Shown: positions 45,317-55,416, counted from the first letter of the stretch. The stretch: 64,000 nt of DNA from Gemmatimonadota bacterium (GCA_026387915.1 JAPLKS010000013.1:62001-126000); one strand, 5' to 3'. The notes: generated by a model not told the origin, from the letters alone. Translations and numbers: made by a program.

Positions 45317-45722
45317 CTTCCTCACGTTGTTTGCACTCAAAACAAAACCGCGCATGCGGCAACGCATCGAGCCGGTCAAACGCAATCTCGCCACGGCACT
45401 GGTGGCACATGCCGAATTCGTCGGGCTTGCGGTAGAGACGACGCAGCGCCTGATCCACGTGCCAGAGGAATCGTCCTTCCTTCGACGCAAAAAGAAAGGC
45501 CTTTTCGCGTTCCATGGCATCGGTGCCCTGATCCGCCATATGGAACGAGTAGGACGAGAGATCGCCATCGGCGCCCTGCGGCGTCGAACCAAACGTTTCG
45601 TCGAAGTGCCCCAGCTCCTTCAGGACGCGCTTGCGTTCGTCCAGCAACCGCTTCTCGAAGTAGTTGAGCTGCTTCTTCGGCATCGGCTTGAACTTCTTCT
45701 CACCGCCAGTGGCTCCAGCCAT
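45303..45722 (-). CDS. DksA/TraR-type zinc-finger transcription factor
   Basis: This 139-residue protein has the DksA/TraR layout: an N-terminal coiled coil (YFEKRLLDERKRVLKELGHFDE, about 21-42) and a C4 zinc finger with C106, C109, C127 and C130. The zinc-binding residues are all present. Such proteins enter the RNA polymerase secondary channel and modulate promoters, often with ppGpp. Its acidic tip residues differ from E. coli DksA, so the effect on polymerase is uncertain. It is conserved next to ileS/lspA here and starts two bases after the ileS stop. Confidence 0.85.
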   Translation of the reverse strand: MAGATGGEKKFKPMPKKQLNYFEKRLLDERKRVLKELGHFDETFGSTPQGADGDLSSYSFHMADQGTDAMEREKAFLFASKEGRFLWHVDQALRRLYRKPDEFGMCHQCRGEIAFDRLDALPHARFCFECKQREEDAKK

Positions 45723-45724
45723 CG

Positions 45725-48700
45725 TCAGCCTTCCCTCGTAAGAGCTATGAATGCCGTCGCGCCGTCGAGCTCGACGGGCACGGCGCCAACGTTTTCCGCG
45801 ATCGCATCCAGCACCACGAGCTCGCGGGCCAACACTTCCCCAGAAATCCAGACTCGGTACGCCTCAACTGCCGCCTGCACCTCCGCGGGCCCTGCCACCT
45901 GCAACCGGATGCGGTCACTCACCGCCAACCCTGTTTCTTTCCGCAATCTTTGTACCCGGCTCACGATTTCCCGGGCCATCCCTTCCGTCCGCAACGCCGG
46001 CGTGATAGTCGTGTCGAGCGCTACCGCCCAGCGGCCGTCGGTCGCCACTCCACGGAGCGTGACCTTCACGTCCTCCGGCCCCACGGCGTACGTCCGGTCG
46101 TCTACGGCCACGTTCACCGAGGCGCCAAAGTAGACCTCGAGCACCGACGCCGCCGGCCACGATTCAATCACCGCCGCCACCGCCTTCATGTCCTTCCCGG
46201 CCCGCTTCCCCAGCACCTTGAAGTCCGCTTTTGCCTCAGCCGTGCCGATCTGGGCAAAATCCGTCGCCACGCGCACCGACTTGATATTGAGCTCGCCCGC
46301 CAGCAGCGCGGTGAGCGAATCGTCAAACCGCATGTCCCGCAACAGCGGAAACACCACCAACTCGCCCAGCGGCTGACGCACGCCAATGCCAACCGATTCG
46401 CGCTGCGCGCGCCCGAGCGTTGCCAGCGCGCGCACGTCGCTCATCGCCGCGTCCAGCGCCGCGTTCACGGGGAACGGGGACGGGCGCACATAATCTGCCA
46501 AATGCACCGACGTCCCGTTGAGTTCCCGGTGTATCCAGTCGGTCACAAAGGGAGCGAACGGCGCGAGCAACCGGCAACTCACGGACAGCACTTCGTGGAG
46601 CGTCGCGAACGCGGCACGGTTGTCCGGCGAGGTGACGTCGTAGAACCGGTCGCGCGACAAGCGCACATACCACTTCGACACGTCGTCATCCACGAACGTC
46701 ATCACCGCGCGCGCCGCCACGGTCGCGTCATAGTTCAACAACTGGCGATTCGCTTCGGCCTCTACTCCGGCCAAGCGCGAGAGCACCCAACGGTCGAGTG
46801 CCGGCCGGTCTTCCGGACGCGGATCTTCCGCCGACGGTGCCCAGCCAAAGTTTGCCAGCTCCGCCCAGAACTTGTACACGTTCTTGAGCGTGAGCAAAAA
46901 GCGTCCCGCCCCTTCGCGAATCACTTGCTCGTCAAAGTTGCGCGGCGTCCACACCTGACTGCTCGCCACAAGAAAGAGCCGCACCGCGTCGGCACCATGG
47001 CGTTCCATCACGCTCCACGGATCCACCGCGTTGCCGCGGCTCTTCGACATCTTGAGCCCCTTCGCGTCGCGCACGAGATCGTTGACCACCACGGCCTTAT
47101 ACGGCGCGGCGGCATCACCAGGCTTCACGGGATCGGCATTGTTCGGCAACGCATCACCCAGCCCCGTGGCAATCGCGAGCAACGAGTAGAACCACCCGCG
47201 CGTCTGATCGAGCCCTTCTGCGATGTAGTCCGCCGGATACTGGGCCGCGACGATCTCGCGATTCTCAAACGGATAGTGCCACTGCGCAAACGGCATCGAG
47301 CCGGAATCGAACCACGCATCAATCACTTCACTCACGCGCCGCATCGTTCCGGTGCCCGACTTGGCCGGCCACGTATAGGCATCGATGTACGGCTTGTGCG
47401 GATCAAAATCGGCCGGCAACGGGCGCCCACTCTTCTCCGCGAGTTCGGCATAGCTGCCGATCACTTCGATCTCGGTCGCATCGGTATCGTTGACCCAGAC
47501 CGGGAGCGGCGTGCCCCAATACCGATCGCGCGAAATCGCCCAGTCGATATTGTTCTCGAGCCAACTTCCAAAGCGCCCTTCACCCACCTCGGGCGGATTC
47601 CAGTGCACGGCCTTGTTGCGCGCAATCATGCGGTCGCGGAACGCGGTCGTCTTGATGAACCACGAGCCGCGCGCGTAGTAGAGCAACGGCGTGCGGCAGC
47701 GCCAGCAATGCGGATACGAGTGCGTGAGCGTCGCCGCCTTCCAGAGCACGTCGCGCTCCTTGAGGACCTCAATAATCAACGGATCGGCGTCCTTCACAAA
47801 TTTGCCACCTACCACCGGCATCTCCGCGGGGAATTCACCGCGCGCATTCACCGGCTGCAGGAACGCCAGCCCACGCCGCTGCCCGGCCGCGTAATCATCC
47901 GCGCCAAACGCCGGCGACATGTGCACCACGCCACTGCCGTCATCCGCCGACACAAAGTCTTCGGCGATAATTATTTCGTGCGCGCCATCCTCAAACGGGA
48001 GCCAATCGAGCGGACGGCGATACCGCGTTCCCTCGAGCTCACGCCCCGTAAAGCGACCGACCACTTCCCAGCGCGACGCCCATTCCTGCCCGAGCACCGC
48101 ACCGGCGCGCGACTCCGCGAGCAGGAGCGTCCAATCATCGCGGCCATTCTTCTTCACTTCCACGTACGTCAAATCCGGATGCACCGCGAGCGCGGCGTTC
48201 GACGGCAACGTCCACGGCGTGGTGGTCCACACCACAATGCGCCGACGCGTCGGTTTGCCGCTGGGCACCGTCGTTGCCGGTGAACCGCTAACGATCAACG
48301 GATCACCCTCTACGCGCGGTTGCGGTTCCACCAGATCCAACGCCAAATACACCGACGGATCCTCAACATCCTCATACCCCTGCGCCACCTCGTGCGACGA
48401 CAACGTCGTGCCGCACCGCGGGCAGTACGGCAAAATCTTGTGCCCCTGCACCAACAGTCCCTTGTCGTGCAACGTGCGCAGCGCCCACCACTCGCTCTCC
48501 ACGTAGTGATTGCTGTACGTCACATACGGCTGTTCGTAGTCGAGCCAATGGCCCACGCGCTCCACCAGCCGCTCCCACTCTTCGCGGTATTTCCAGACAC
48601 TTTCGCGGCAGCGCTTATTGAACTCCTCCACACCAATCCGTTCAATATCCTGCTTGCCGCTAATGCCAAGCGCTTTTTCAACTTCGATTTCCACCGGCAG

Positions 48701-48979
48701 CCCGTGCGTATCCCATCCCGCTTTGCGCGGCACATGATACCCGAGCATCGCCCGGTGACGACTAAACAAATCCTTCACCGTGCGTGCGAACACGTGGTGA
48801 ATGCCGGGACGGCCGTTGGCCGTCGGCGGTCCGTCGTAAAACACAAACTCCGGCGCACCGGGGCGCCCCGCAATCGAGCGCGCCACGAGCTGCTCCTCAC
48901 GCCAGCGCGCGAGGAGTTCCGTTTCGACCGCATCCGCCGCCCGATCGGGCGGGAGCACCTGGTACCGACGTTCGCTCAC
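45725..48979 (-). CDS. ileS: Isoleucyl-tRNA synthetase, IleS2-like with a GIHH signature
   Basis: IleS charges tRNA-Ile. The 1084-residue protein has [19 protein letters not shown] (about 95-113), a CP1 editing domain, KMSKS in [11 protein letters not shown] (near 610) and a long C-terminal tRNA-binding region. These features and the length match the IleS2 (eukaryote-like) class. The first signature reads [20 protein letters not shown], so the canonical HIGH is GIHH (residues 59-62). IleS2 proteins are typically resistant to mupirocin, and GxHH variants have been reported as hyper-resistant. GTG at 48979 overlaps the pnp stop as GTGA. Confidence 0.93.
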   Translation of the reverse strand: MSERRYQVLPPDRAADAVETELLARWREEQLVARSIAGRPGAPEFVFYDGPPTANGRPGIHHVFARTVKDLFSRHRAMLGYHVPRKAGWDTHGLPVEIEVEKALGISGKQDIERIGVEEFNKRCRESVWKYREEWERLVERVGHWLDYEQPYVTYSNHYVESEWWALRTLHDKGLLVQGHKILPYCPRCGTTLSSHEVAQGYEDVEDPSVYLALDLVEPQPRVEGDPLIVSGSPATTVPSGKPTRRRIVVWTTTPWTLPSNAALAVHPDLTYVEVKKNGRDDWTLLLAESRAGAVLGQEWASRWEVVGRFTGRELEGTRYRRPLDWLPFEDGAHEIIIAEDFVSADDGSGVVHMSPAFGADDYAAGQRRGLAFLQPVNARGEFPAEMPVVGGKFVKDADPLIIEVLKERDVLWKAATLTHSYPHCWRCRTPLLYYARGSWFIKTTAFRDRMIARNKAVHWNPPEVGEGRFGSWLENNIDWAISRDRYWGTPLPVWVNDTDATEIEVIGSYAELAEKSGRPLPADFDPHKPYIDAYTWPAKSGTGTMRRVSEVIDAWFDSGSMPFAQWHYPFENREIVAAQYPADYIAEGLDQTRGWFYSLLAIATGLGDALPNNADPVKPGDAAAPYKAVVVNDLVRDAKGLKMSKSRGNAVDPWSVMERHGADAVRLFLVASSQVWTPRNFDEQVIREGAGRFLLTLKNVYKFWAELANFGWAPSAEDPRPEDRPALDRWVLSRLAGVEAEANRQLLNYDATVAARAVMTFVDDDVSKWYVRLSRDRFYDVTSPDNRAAFATLHEVLSVSCRLLAPFAPFVTDWIHRELNGTSVHLADYVRPSPFPVNAALDAAMSDVRALATLGRAQRESVGIGVRQPLGELVVFPLLRDMRFDDSLTALLAGELNIKSVRVATDFAQIGTAEAKADFKVLGKRAGKDMKAVAAVIESWPAASVLEVYFGASVNVAVDDRTYAVGPEDVKVTLRGVATDGRWAVALDTTITPALRTEGMAREIVSRVQRLRKETGLAVSDRIRLQVAGPAEVQAAVEAYRVWISGEVLARELVVLDAIAENVGAVPVELDGATAFIALTREG

Positions 48980-49845
48980 AGCAACTCCAGCACGCCGCAC
49001 ACCAGCGACGTCAATTTCGGTTCTGCACCACGCGCCACCGCCAGAATGTGATCGAGGGTCGCGGGCACCAACGCGTCAGGCAAACACATATCCGTAATGA
49101 TCGACAAGCCAAGCACCTGCATCCCGCCGTGCTTCGCGACAATCACTTCGGGCACCGTACTCATCCCCACTACGTCAGCGCCCAACCCGCGCAGCATACG
49201 ATACTCAGCGCGCGTCTCGAGGTTTGGCCCCTGCACCGCGACGTACACCCCCTCACGCAACGTGATCCCTTCCGCCGTCGCCACGCGGCGCGCCAGCGAG
49301 CGCAACGACGCGTCGTACGGATCACTCATATCCGGAAAGCGCGGACCGAACCGCGCTTCATTCGGACCAATCAACGGATTATCGCCAAGCAAGTTGATGT
49401 GATCGGCAATCAACATCACGTCGCCGGCATGCCAGTCGGGGTGCATACCACCACAGGCGTTGCTCACCACAAGGGTCGGCGCGCCGAGCGCCTGCAACAC
49501 GCGCACGGGGAACGTCACCTGCTGCAGCGAGTACCCCTCGTAGCGATGGAATCGCCCTTGCATGGCGACCACGCGCTTGCCGCCGAGCATCCCAAACAAC
49601 AAACGACCCGCGTGCGACTCCACCGTGGACAACGGGAATCCGGGAATGTCTCCGTACTCCACACGTGCCTCCACCGTGATCGCCGCGCCGAGGGCGCCGA
49701 GTCCGGTGCCCAGCACAATCGCCACCTCCGGCACGAACGCCGTGTGGGCGCGAATCGCGTGCACGGCAGCGTCCACGGCTGCGGCCGTGTGCGCAGCACT
49801 GTGCCCCGCACGGTCGGCGGTCAGGTCGAGCGCGATGGTGGCCAC
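48976..49845 (-). CDS. Purine nucleoside phosphorylase
   Basis: The 289-residue protein has the trimeric PNP-family pattern: [14 protein letters not shown] (about 41-54, phosphate loop), the [11 protein letters not shown] segment, GRFHRYEGY (about 95-103), [21 protein letters not shown] (about 124-144) and [28 protein letters not shown] (about 218-245). Trimeric PNPs split inosine and guanosine. The unusual neighbours (divIVA upstream, ileS downstream) suggest insertion into the common divIVA-ileS arrangement. No signal peptide. Confidence 0.92.
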   Translation of the reverse strand: MATIALDLTADRAGHSAAHTAAAVDAAVHAIRAHTAFVPEVAIVLGTGLGALGAAITVEARVEYGDIPGFPLSTVESHAGRLLFGMLGGKRVVAMQGRFHRYEGYSLQQVTFPVRVLQALGAPTLVVSNACGGMHPDWHAGDVMLIADHINLLGDNPLIGPNEARFGPRFPDMSDPYDASLRSLARRVATAEGITLREGVYVAVQGPNLETRAEYRMLRGLGADVVGMSTVPEVIVAKHGGMQVLGLSIITDMCLPDALVPATLDHILAVARGAEPKLTSLVCGVLELL

Positions 49846-49853
49846 GGCTGTTG

Positions 49854-50444
49854 CTACTCTTCCTCGACGGGCGTATCACTCGCCGTATCCGCCGAATCAC
49901 TGGGCCGAGCACGCACCGGCGCATCGATCGGCGCATCCAGCCACGTGTCGCGCGGTTTTTCGGCGACCGGAATCTGCGCGACAGTTGCTTCGGCCGATTG
50001 CAAATCGGTCAGGTGTCGCTCCGCCAGCGCGCGCGCCTGCGCCAGGTGAGTGCGGCGCAACTTCGTCAGCGCATCGATCTCCACCGACAACCGACGCACC
50101 TCCGCCTTGGCCTCGTCGATCAAGCGCTGCCCTTCCGCCTGCGCCTCGCGCACCGTCAAAAGCGCGTCACGCTCCGCCTGATCCTTGGTGTCCGCACGCA
50201 GTTGCTGCGCGCTGATGAGCGCGTCGTTCAGCGCTTTGTCGCGCTCGCGAAAGGCGCGCAACTGTTCGTGGAACCCCTTGGCCTTGGCCTCGAGTTCCTG
50301 ATTCACCCGCGTGAGACGCTCCAGCTCGTCGGACACTTGCTCGCGGAGTTGGTCCACGCGCGCTTTGTCGTATCCGCGCAGCGCCGACCCGAGGTCGTAA
50401 CGCCGCACATCGACGGGAGTCAGATGAAAGCCTTCGTCGTTCAT
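49854..50444 (-). CDS. divIVA: DivIVA-domain coiled-coil protein
   Basis: DivIVA proteins bind curved membrane and organise poles or septa. The 196-residue protein has the N-terminal membrane-binding motif [35 protein letters not shown] (about 7-41) followed by a long coiled coil (about 40-150) and a Pro/Ala/Asp-rich tail ending VEEE. The ATG at 50444 overlaps the yggS stop as TGATG; a TTG one codon earlier is the alternative. The yggS-divIVA-ileS-lspA-rluD order is the arrangement familiar from Gram-positive genomes, here without sepF or yggT. Confidence 0.88.
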   Translation of the reverse strand: MNDEGFHLTPVDVRRYDLGSALRGYDKARVDQLREQVSDELERLTRVNQELEAKAKGFHEQLRAFRERDKALNDALISAQQLRADTKDQAERDALLTVREAQAEGQRLIDEAKAEVRRLSVEIDALTKLRRTHLAQARALAERHLTDLQSAEATVAQIPVAEKPRDTWLDAPIDAPVRARPSDSADTASDTPVEEE

Positions 50445-51133
50445 CAATCCCTCGCTCCGAACAGAATGGTTCCCAGACGCACCATCGTGGCGCCTTCTTC
50501 CACGGCGATCTCGTAATCCCCAGACATCCCCATCGACAACTCCACCGCGTCATGCCCCGCACCACGCAACACGTCCCGCGCGGCACGCGCTCCGCTGAAC
50601 ACCGTGCGCAGCGTGCGCTCGTCCACGTCAAAGGGCGCCATCGTCATCACACCGCGTACGCGCAGCCCTGGCAAACCCATCAGCCGAACGGCCTCCGCTT
50701 CGAGTTCCGCCGGTTCATAGCCACCCTTGGTCGCCTCGCCCGCCACATTCACCTGCATCAACACGTCCATCGGCGCACCGCGCGCCACCCCAAACTCGTG
50801 CACGGCATTGGCCAGTCGCGCGCTATCGAGCGCATGCAACAGCCAAAACGCACCGAGGTGTTTCACTTTGTTGCGTTGCAAATGGCCAATAAGATGCCAA
50901 CGCGCCTCGCGCGCACGCGCCTGCACCAGCGGCTGCTTATCGAGCGCTTCCTGCACCTTGTTCTCACCCACATCGGCGAGTCCGGCATCAAACGCTGCGT
51001 CGACCGCATCGGCACCGTGCGTCTTGGTAACCGCAATCATGCGCACGACCTGTCCGTGTCCGCCACGCAGGACAGCCGCGTCAATCCGGCCCCGAATTTC
51101 CGCCACTCGGCGTTCCATCCCCTGAAATGGCAT
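50444..51133 (-). CDS. PLP homeostasis protein YggS/PLPBP
   Basis: The 229-residue YggS-family protein binds pyridoxal 5'-phosphate and controls its pools; it is not an active racemase. The PLP-binding lysine is K37 in AVTKTHG, followed by GENKVQEALDKQ (about 56-67), WHLIGHLQRNKVKH (about 78-91) and SMGMSGDYEIAVEEGATMVRLGTILFG (about 200-226). It is the first gene downstream of the ftsH terminator and may start the long minus-strand run. An ATG five codons later sits directly after AGGGG, so the upstream ATG is more likely. Confidence 0.92.
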   Translation of the reverse strand: MPFQGMERRVAEIRGRIDAAVLRGGHGQVVRMIAVTKTHGADAVDAAFDAGLADVGENKVQEALDKQPLVQARAREARWHLIGHLQRNKVKHLGAFWLLHALDSARLANAVHEFGVARGAPMDVLMQVNVAGEATKGGYEPAELEAEAVRLMGLPGLRVRGVMTMAPFDVDERTLRTVFSGARAARDVLRGAGHDAVELSMGMSGDYEIAVEEGATMVRLGTILFGARD

Positions 51134-51222
51134 AACATATGAAATTATCAGGGGTTACCCCCTCTCGGCAAGCCCATTCTTTGCCTGCCGAAGCGGAACA
51201 ATGCCCCGTTTTTCCGGACCCC

Positions 51223-51262
51223 AAAAAGAGACGGGGAGCACCGGCCAAAGCCGTGCCCCCCG
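51223..51262 (-). terminator. Rho-independent terminator of ftsH
   Basis: On the minus strand the arms CGGGGGGCAC and GTGCTCCCCG form a 10-bp stem with one mismatch and an 11-base loop, followed by GTCTCTTTTTGG. It lies 30 bases past the ftsH stop. The remaining 90 bases to yggS must hold a promoter for the long run that follows; a GATAAT-type element (51148-51153) is present upstream of yggS. Confidence 0.85.
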
Positions 51263-51292
51263 TTCACTTCGAATACCGTGGCTCAACCCACC

Positions 51293-53293
51293 CTAGGCGG
51301 GATGCGGCTCCGCGCCACCGAGCAGCGGCGGCACCACCCTGCGCGGTTCGACTGCGGCCGGAATTGCTGGCGCCATCTCAGCCGTCGGAGGCGGATCGAT
51401 CCGCGGCGGCAGGCTCTCCCCGCGCAACAACACGTCAAAGTCCTCGCGCGCCAGCGTCTCCCGCTCGAGCAACGCCGCAGCAATCGCATCCAGCAACGGC
51501 CGGTTGGCCGTGAGCACATCCTTCGCGCGCGAGTAGGCCTGCTGAATCACGCGCGACACTTCGTCGTCCACCAGCTGCGCCGTGCGCTCCGACACCTGAC
51601 GCCGGCTGTTCAACTCACGGCCCAAAAACACTTCCGTTTCGTTGTCGCCCACGAGGATTGGGCCAATCGAATCGCTCAACCCCCACTGGCTCACGTAGCG
51701 GCGTGCGATGGCCGTGGCCTGCTGAATATCGCCAGCGGCACCGGTGGTCACACGATCGTGGCCGAACACCAACTCTTCGGCCACACGCCCACCGTAGGCC
51801 ATGACCAATCGCGCCTCGAGTTGCTGACGCGTGACACTCACGCGATCATCCTCGGGCAGCGTGAACGCCAGACCGAGCGCGCGACCGCGCGGCACAATCG
51901 TCACCTTATGCAGCGGATCGTTGCCGAGCACCTTCATCGCGCACACTGCGTGTCCACCCTCGTGATACGCCGTCAAGCGGCGCTCTTCTTCCTTCATCAC
52001 GAGCGACTTCCGCTCGGCGCCCAGCATCACACGATCCTTGGCGTCTTCGAGATCGGCGCGGTAGATCTTGTCGTGATTGCGTCGCGCTGCGAGCAACGCG
52101 CCTTCGTTGACGAGATTCGCGAGGTCCGCACCGGCCATCCCAGGCGTGCCCTTGGCCAGTACGGTGATGTCGACATCGTCTGCCACCGGCTTGTTGCGCA
52201 TGTGCACTTTGAGAATGCCAATGCGGCCGCGCAGATCAGGCGCATCCACCACAATCTGTCGGTCAAAACGGCCCGGACGTAGCAACGCGGGGTCCAGCAC
52301 GTCGGGCCGATTCGTGGCGGCAATGAGAATCACGCCGTCGTTCGACTCAAAGCCGTCCATTTCCACCAGCAACTGATTGAGCGTCTGCTCGCGCTCGTCG
52401 TGTCCGCCGCCGAGTCCGGCACCGCGGTGACGGCCCACGGCGTCGATTTCGTCAATGAAGATGATGCACGGCGCATGCGCCTTGCCCTGCTCGAACAAAT
52501 CGCGCACGCGGCTCGCGCCGACGCCCACAAACATTTCCACGAAGTCCGAACCGGACATCGAGAAGAACGGGCGATTGGCTTCACCCGCCACCGCCTTCGC
52601 GAGCAACGTCTTGCCGGTGCCCGGCGGGCCCACCAGAAGCGCACCCTTCGGCAAACGACCGCCGAGCTTAGTGAACTTCTGCGGATCCTTGAGGAACTCA
52701 ATGATTTCCTGCAGCTCAACCTTCGCCTCATCGCACCCCGCGACGTCGGCGAACGTCACCTTCGGCGTGTCGCCCGCGAGCAGCTTGGCTTTGGATTTGC
52801 CAAACGAAAACGCCTTGTTCCCGCCCGACTGCATCTGCCGGAAAATGAAGATCCAGAACGCAATGAGCAGCACGACCGGAAGCCAACTAATAATCAGCCC
52901 GCCAATCGACGGCCGCGCATCCTGCGCCGAAATCTGCACGTTCTTCTCGCGCAGCTTTTCGATTTCTTTTTCGCTGTTGGCAATCGCCATCTGCGTCGTG
53001 AACTTCGACACCGGACGGCGTTCGATGGTCACCGGCGTGCGGAAGTCGCCCAACACCTGCTTGCCGGCGATGATCGTGACCTTGGAAATGTTGTCCTTGG
53101 CGAGCTGGACCTGATACTGCGTGTCATCGATTTCCGTGGCGGCATCGCGCTGGCCGCTCGAGAACTCGATGAACGCAACCGGCACCAGAATCACGAGGAT
53201 CCAGAAGGCCAGCGATTTGGAGCGACGGCTCCAACTGTTATTGTCTTCGGGCGGTGTTTTGGGAGGCATATTGGGAGGCTTTTCCTGCGTCAT
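51293..53293 (-). CDS. ftsH: ATP-dependent zinc metalloprotease FtsH
   Basis: FtsH is the membrane-bound AAA+ protease that degrades damaged and regulatory proteins. The 666-residue protein has two membrane helices (about 29-45 and 131-152) with a periplasmic domain between, an AAA+ domain (Walker A GPPGTGKT 222-229, Walker B IIFIDEID 277-284, SRH around 325-345), and the zinc motif HEGGH (444-448). The usual sequence is HEAGH, but HExxH ligands are intact. The ATG overlaps the hpt stop by four bases. Its gene is last in the tilS-hpt-ftsH group. Confidence 0.97.
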   Translation of the reverse strand: MTQEKPPNMPPKTPPEDNNSWSRRSKSLAFWILVILVPVAFIEFSSGQRDAATEIDDTQYQVQLAKDNISKVTIIAGKQVLGDFRTPVTIERRPVSKFTTQMAIANSEKEIEKLREKNVQISAQDARPSIGGLIISWLPVVLLIAFWIFIFRQMQSGGNKAFSFGKSKAKLLAGDTPKVTFADVAGCDEAKVELQEIIEFLKDPQKFTKLGGRLPKGALLVGPPGTGKTLLAKAVAGEANRPFFSMSGSDFVEMFVGVGASRVRDLFEQGKAHAPCIIFIDEIDAVGRHRGAGLGGGHDEREQTLNQLLVEMDGFESNDGVILIAATNRPDVLDPALLRPGRFDRQIVVDAPDLRGRIGILKVHMRNKPVADDVDITVLAKGTPGMAGADLANLVNEGALLAARRNHDKIYRADLEDAKDRVMLGAERKSLVMKEEERRLTAYHEGGHAVCAMKVLGNDPLHKVTIVPRGRALGLAFTLPEDDRVSVTRQQLEARLVMAYGGRVAEELVFGHDRVTTGAAGDIQQATAIARRYVSQWGLSDSIGPILVGDNETEVFLGRELNSRRQVSERTAQLVDDEVSRVIQQAYSRAKDVLTANRPLLDAIAAALLERETLAREDFDVLLRGESLPPRIDPPPTAEMAPAIPAAVEPRRVVPPLLGGAEPHPA

Positions 53294-53838
53294 CGCAGGC
53301 TTGCGACATACGGCAAATGGCGGAAATCTTCAGCATGGTCGAGGCCGTACCCAACCAAGAACTCGCTCGGCGCGTCGAACCCAGCAAACTTCACCGGATG
53401 CTTCAACTCCGTGGCGATGCGCTTGTCCAACAGCGCACAGATTTCCAGCGACTTCGGTCCACGCGTCTGCAACACATCCATCAGTTTCTGCAACGTGCGT
53501 CCGGAATCGACGATGTCCTCAACCAATAGAATGTGTTTGCCCGCCAATTTTGTTTCCGGATCGTACACCAGGTTCACGTGTCCGCTCGACACGGTGGCCT
53601 CCCCGTAGCTCGACGCGACGAGAAAATCGACGTGCAGCGGGCGATGAATATGCCGAACCAAGTCCGCCAGAAAGACAAAACTGCCCTTGAGTAGCCCAAG
53701 GACGAGCAGATCGCCGTCCGGGTAGGCGGCCGTGATCTCGGCACCGAGCGCATGCACGCGACGCTGAATGGAGGCTTCGTCAAAGGCGATGCGAAGCACC
53801 TCGCGACCAAGCAGCCGCGGGTCGTTGTTCTCTATCAT
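53290..53838 (-). CDS. hpt: Hypoxanthine phosphoribosyltransferase
   Basis: Hpt salvages hypoxanthine (and guanine) with PRPP. The 182-residue protein has the family GLLKGSFVFLADLVRHI segment (about 48-64), SSYGEATVSSG (about 76-86), and the PRPP-binding LLVEDIVDSGRTL (about 104-116), then PVKFAGFDAPSEFLVGYGLDHAEDFRHLPYV near the end. tilS-hpt-ftsH is a widely conserved order. It overlaps ftsH and tilS by four bases each. Confidence 0.95.
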   Translation of the reverse strand: MIENNDPRLLGREVLRIAFDEASIQRRVHALGAEITAAYPDGDLLVLGLLKGSFVFLADLVRHIHRPLHVDFLVASSYGEATVSSGHVNLVYDPETKLAGKHILLVEDIVDSGRTLQKLMDVLQTRGPKSLEICALLDKRIATELKHPVKFAGFDAPSEFLVGYGLDHAEDFRHLPYVASLR

Positions 53839-54818
53839 TGCCTTAATATAGTCGCATCGGCCGTCGGGGTGGCGGACAGCACAAAGCTCGTGGCCGTCCG
53901 CTGAACGCGTGCGCCGCCGGACAGTGGAATCTCGCCGCCCGCGCGCGCTCCACTGGTAAACGCTGCCAAGCGTTCGGTTCCACGCCAGTCGAGAGCGACG
54001 CCGACGCGACCGGCAATGGCCGGCCAGAGCACGGCCAACTGGTCCGTGCTCAGCGACTCCAACGCCACTGCCGCTACCACGACCCGTCCGGGCTCGGTCA
54101 CAACCACTCCGAGTCCGTCAATCAGTGATTCAACCTCTGCACGCCAGACCGCCGCTTCTTGACTGTGGGCCAACAACTCCGTCCCTAACTCCGGTCGCGC
54201 GACCATCAGGGCGGGCAGTAGGTCGAGCCGCACGCGGTTCCGCAGGTGGGCACGGCGCTGATTGGACGGATCCTCAATGAAGGGGACCTGCTGTGCGGTG
54301 GCGTAGGCCGCGACCGTCGCACGCGACACGCCGAGCAGGGGGCGGCAGATCGGGGACGGCGCGTACATCGCGGCGAGACCACGCGCCCCAGCCCCGCGTA
54401 GCAAGCGCATGACCACCGTTTCGAGTTGGTCGTCCATAGTATGCGCGGTCACGACGATCGCGCGAAGTTCGCGTGCCCATCCGCGCAGGAAGCGCCAGCG
54501 TGCCGCCCGCCACTCGGCTTCGGTCGAGACGGGGGCGTCGAGCTGTCCGCTCACGACGGGAAAGCCGAGGCGGGTCGCCTCACGCTCGACGAGCGCCGCG
54601 GCTTTCGTCGCTTCGGCACCAGTGCCGTGGTCAAAGGTCGCCACCACGCACACATCGTCGCGGACGCGCGCGCAGGCCGCCATGAGCGCCATGGAGTCGC
54701 GGCCGCCAGAGACGGCAAGCAGATAGCGCGCTGGCCGCAGCGCTGCCGCCGCCAACTCCACGGCGTCTCGCCCCCAGTCCGACGGCCCTTCACCCCCCGC
54801 TTCCGCGCGCGTTGCCAT
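53835..54818 (-). CDS. tilS: tRNA(Ile)-lysidine synthase TilS
   Basis: TilS modifies C34 of tRNA-Ile(CAU) to lysidine, changing its decoding from AUG to AUA. The 327-residue protein has the PP-loop SGGRDS (37-42), FDHGTGAEATKAAALVEREA, HTMDDQLETVVMRLLRGAGARGLAAM and NQRRAHLRNRVRLDLLP. It is somewhat short: the C-terminal region of longer TilS proteins is reduced. It diverges from the plus-strand small membrane gene. It could also start at an internal Met, but the PP-loop position favours the given ATG. Confidence 0.93.
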   Translation of the reverse strand: MATRAEAGGEGPSDWGRDAVELAAAALRPARYLLAVSGGRDSMALMAACARVRDDVCVVATFDHGTGAEATKAAALVEREATRLGFPVVSGQLDAPVSTEAEWRAARWRFLRGWARELRAIVVTAHTMDDQLETVVMRLLRGAGARGLAAMYAPSPICRPLLGVSRATVAAYATAQQVPFIEDPSNQRRAHLRNRVRLDLLPALMVARPELGTELLAHSQEAAVWRAEVESLIDGLGVVVTEPGRVVVAAVALESLSTDQLAVLWPAIAGRVGVALDWRGTERLAAFTSGARAGGEIPLSGGARVQRTATSFVLSATPTADATILRQ

Positions 54819-54859
54819 TCCGCTAACATAAGGGCGTTGTCACTTGAGAGCCCACCAGC

Positions 54860-54877
54860 GGGCACTTGGAAGTGCCC
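54860..54877. promoter_or_regulatory. Palindrome overlapping the start of the small membrane gene
   Basis: GGGCACTT-gg-AAGTGCCC is a perfect inverted repeat in the tilS/54866 divergent gap. It overlaps the TTG (54866) and GTG (54872) candidate starts, so it may be an operator or an RNA hairpin that hides the start. Its position inside the coding start is unusual. Confidence 0.4.
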
Positions 54878-55078
54878 TTTGAGCGCGAGGATGTCTTCGT
54901 GGAGCATAGCTTCGGCGGACCCCTGGGAACCCTGATCGCCGGCCTAGGCATGGGCGCCTTTTACGCGGCGTTGATCTGGATCAACATGCTCCTCGGGCTC
55001 TTTCTGACGCCGCTCTTTTTGATTCCACTGACTTGGGTTCAGGACGCGCTGAAGGCCAAGAAGGCGCAGTCCGCCTAA
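54866..55078 (+). CDS. Small membrane protein
   Basis: This 70-residue protein (from the TTG at 54866; a GTG at 54872 would give 68) has one long hydrophobic stretch, LGTLIAGLGMGAFYAALIWINMLLGLFLTPLFLIPLTWV, at about 20-58. This is enough for two adjacent membrane helices. A basic tail KAKKAQSA follows. No recognised family and no convincing ribosome-binding site. It is followed by two hairpin terminators, which supports a real short transcript. Confidence 0.5.
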   Translation: MEVPFEREDVFVEHSFGGPLGTLIAGLGMGAFYAALIWINMLLGLFLTPLFLIPLTWVQDALKAKKAQSA

Positions 55079-55098
55079 GGGCGGCTGGAGCCGCCAAA

Positions 55099-55126
55099 GC
55101 CAGGAGATGAGCCTGGCGGGATTTTT
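55099..55126 (+). terminator. Terminator after the small membrane gene
   Basis: GCCAGG and CCTGGC form a 6-bp stem with a 7-base loop, followed by GGGATTTTT. It is 21 bases past the stop of the 54866 gene. Confidence 0.6.
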
Positions 55127-55133
55127 GAGGGTG

Positions 55134-55166
55134 GGCCGGCGCCGAGTGCGTCGGCCTTTCTTTTTG
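55134..55166 (+). terminator. Second terminator in tandem
   Basis: GGCCG and CGGCC pair around a GC-rich loop (gcgccgagtgcgt), followed by TTTCTTTTTG, a good U tract. It may back up the first hairpin. Confidence 0.6.
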
Positions 55167-55227
55167 TTCGGACCCGCCAACCGGTCCAGTCCACCCCCAA
55201 CCGTCCCGCCCGCCCCCAGTGTGAGGA

Positions 55228-55403
55228 GAGTCGGTGGGCCGACAGGCCGGCGGCGTGGCCCACGACTTCAACAACCTGCTGGGGAAAGAACTCGCCTTGA
55301 TCCGGTTGGCCTTCGGGGGCAACTGCTTGCGAAGCCGTTCACCCACGCAAAGCTGGCCTCCACTGTGCGCGCGGTGCTCGATGGAGCGCCTCCACGCGCC
55401 TGA
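55228..55403 (+). pseudogene. Remnant of a hybrid histidine kinase
   Basis: At 55228 the frame reads ESVGRQAGGVAHDFNNLLG, an almost perfect HisKA phosphoacceptor box (His codon 55261-55263; typical form VGRLAGGVAHDFNNLL). From 55323 in another frame it reads LLAKPFTHAKLASTVRAVLDG up to a TGA at 55401-55403, the receiver-domain end with its conserved KPF lysine. The catalytic ATPase and most of the receiver are gone. A TGA occurs in frame just upstream of the box. The two ends of one kinase therefore lie about 40 bases apart, showing an internal deletion and frameshift. It is dead coding sequence. Confidence 0.75.
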
Positions 55404-55416
55404 CCTTCGACCCCAC

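Noticed and set aside
55228-55403. Simple sequencing frameshift in an intact kinase
   Set aside because: A single indel cannot explain it: the distance between the histidine box and the receiver end is far too short for a catalytic domain.
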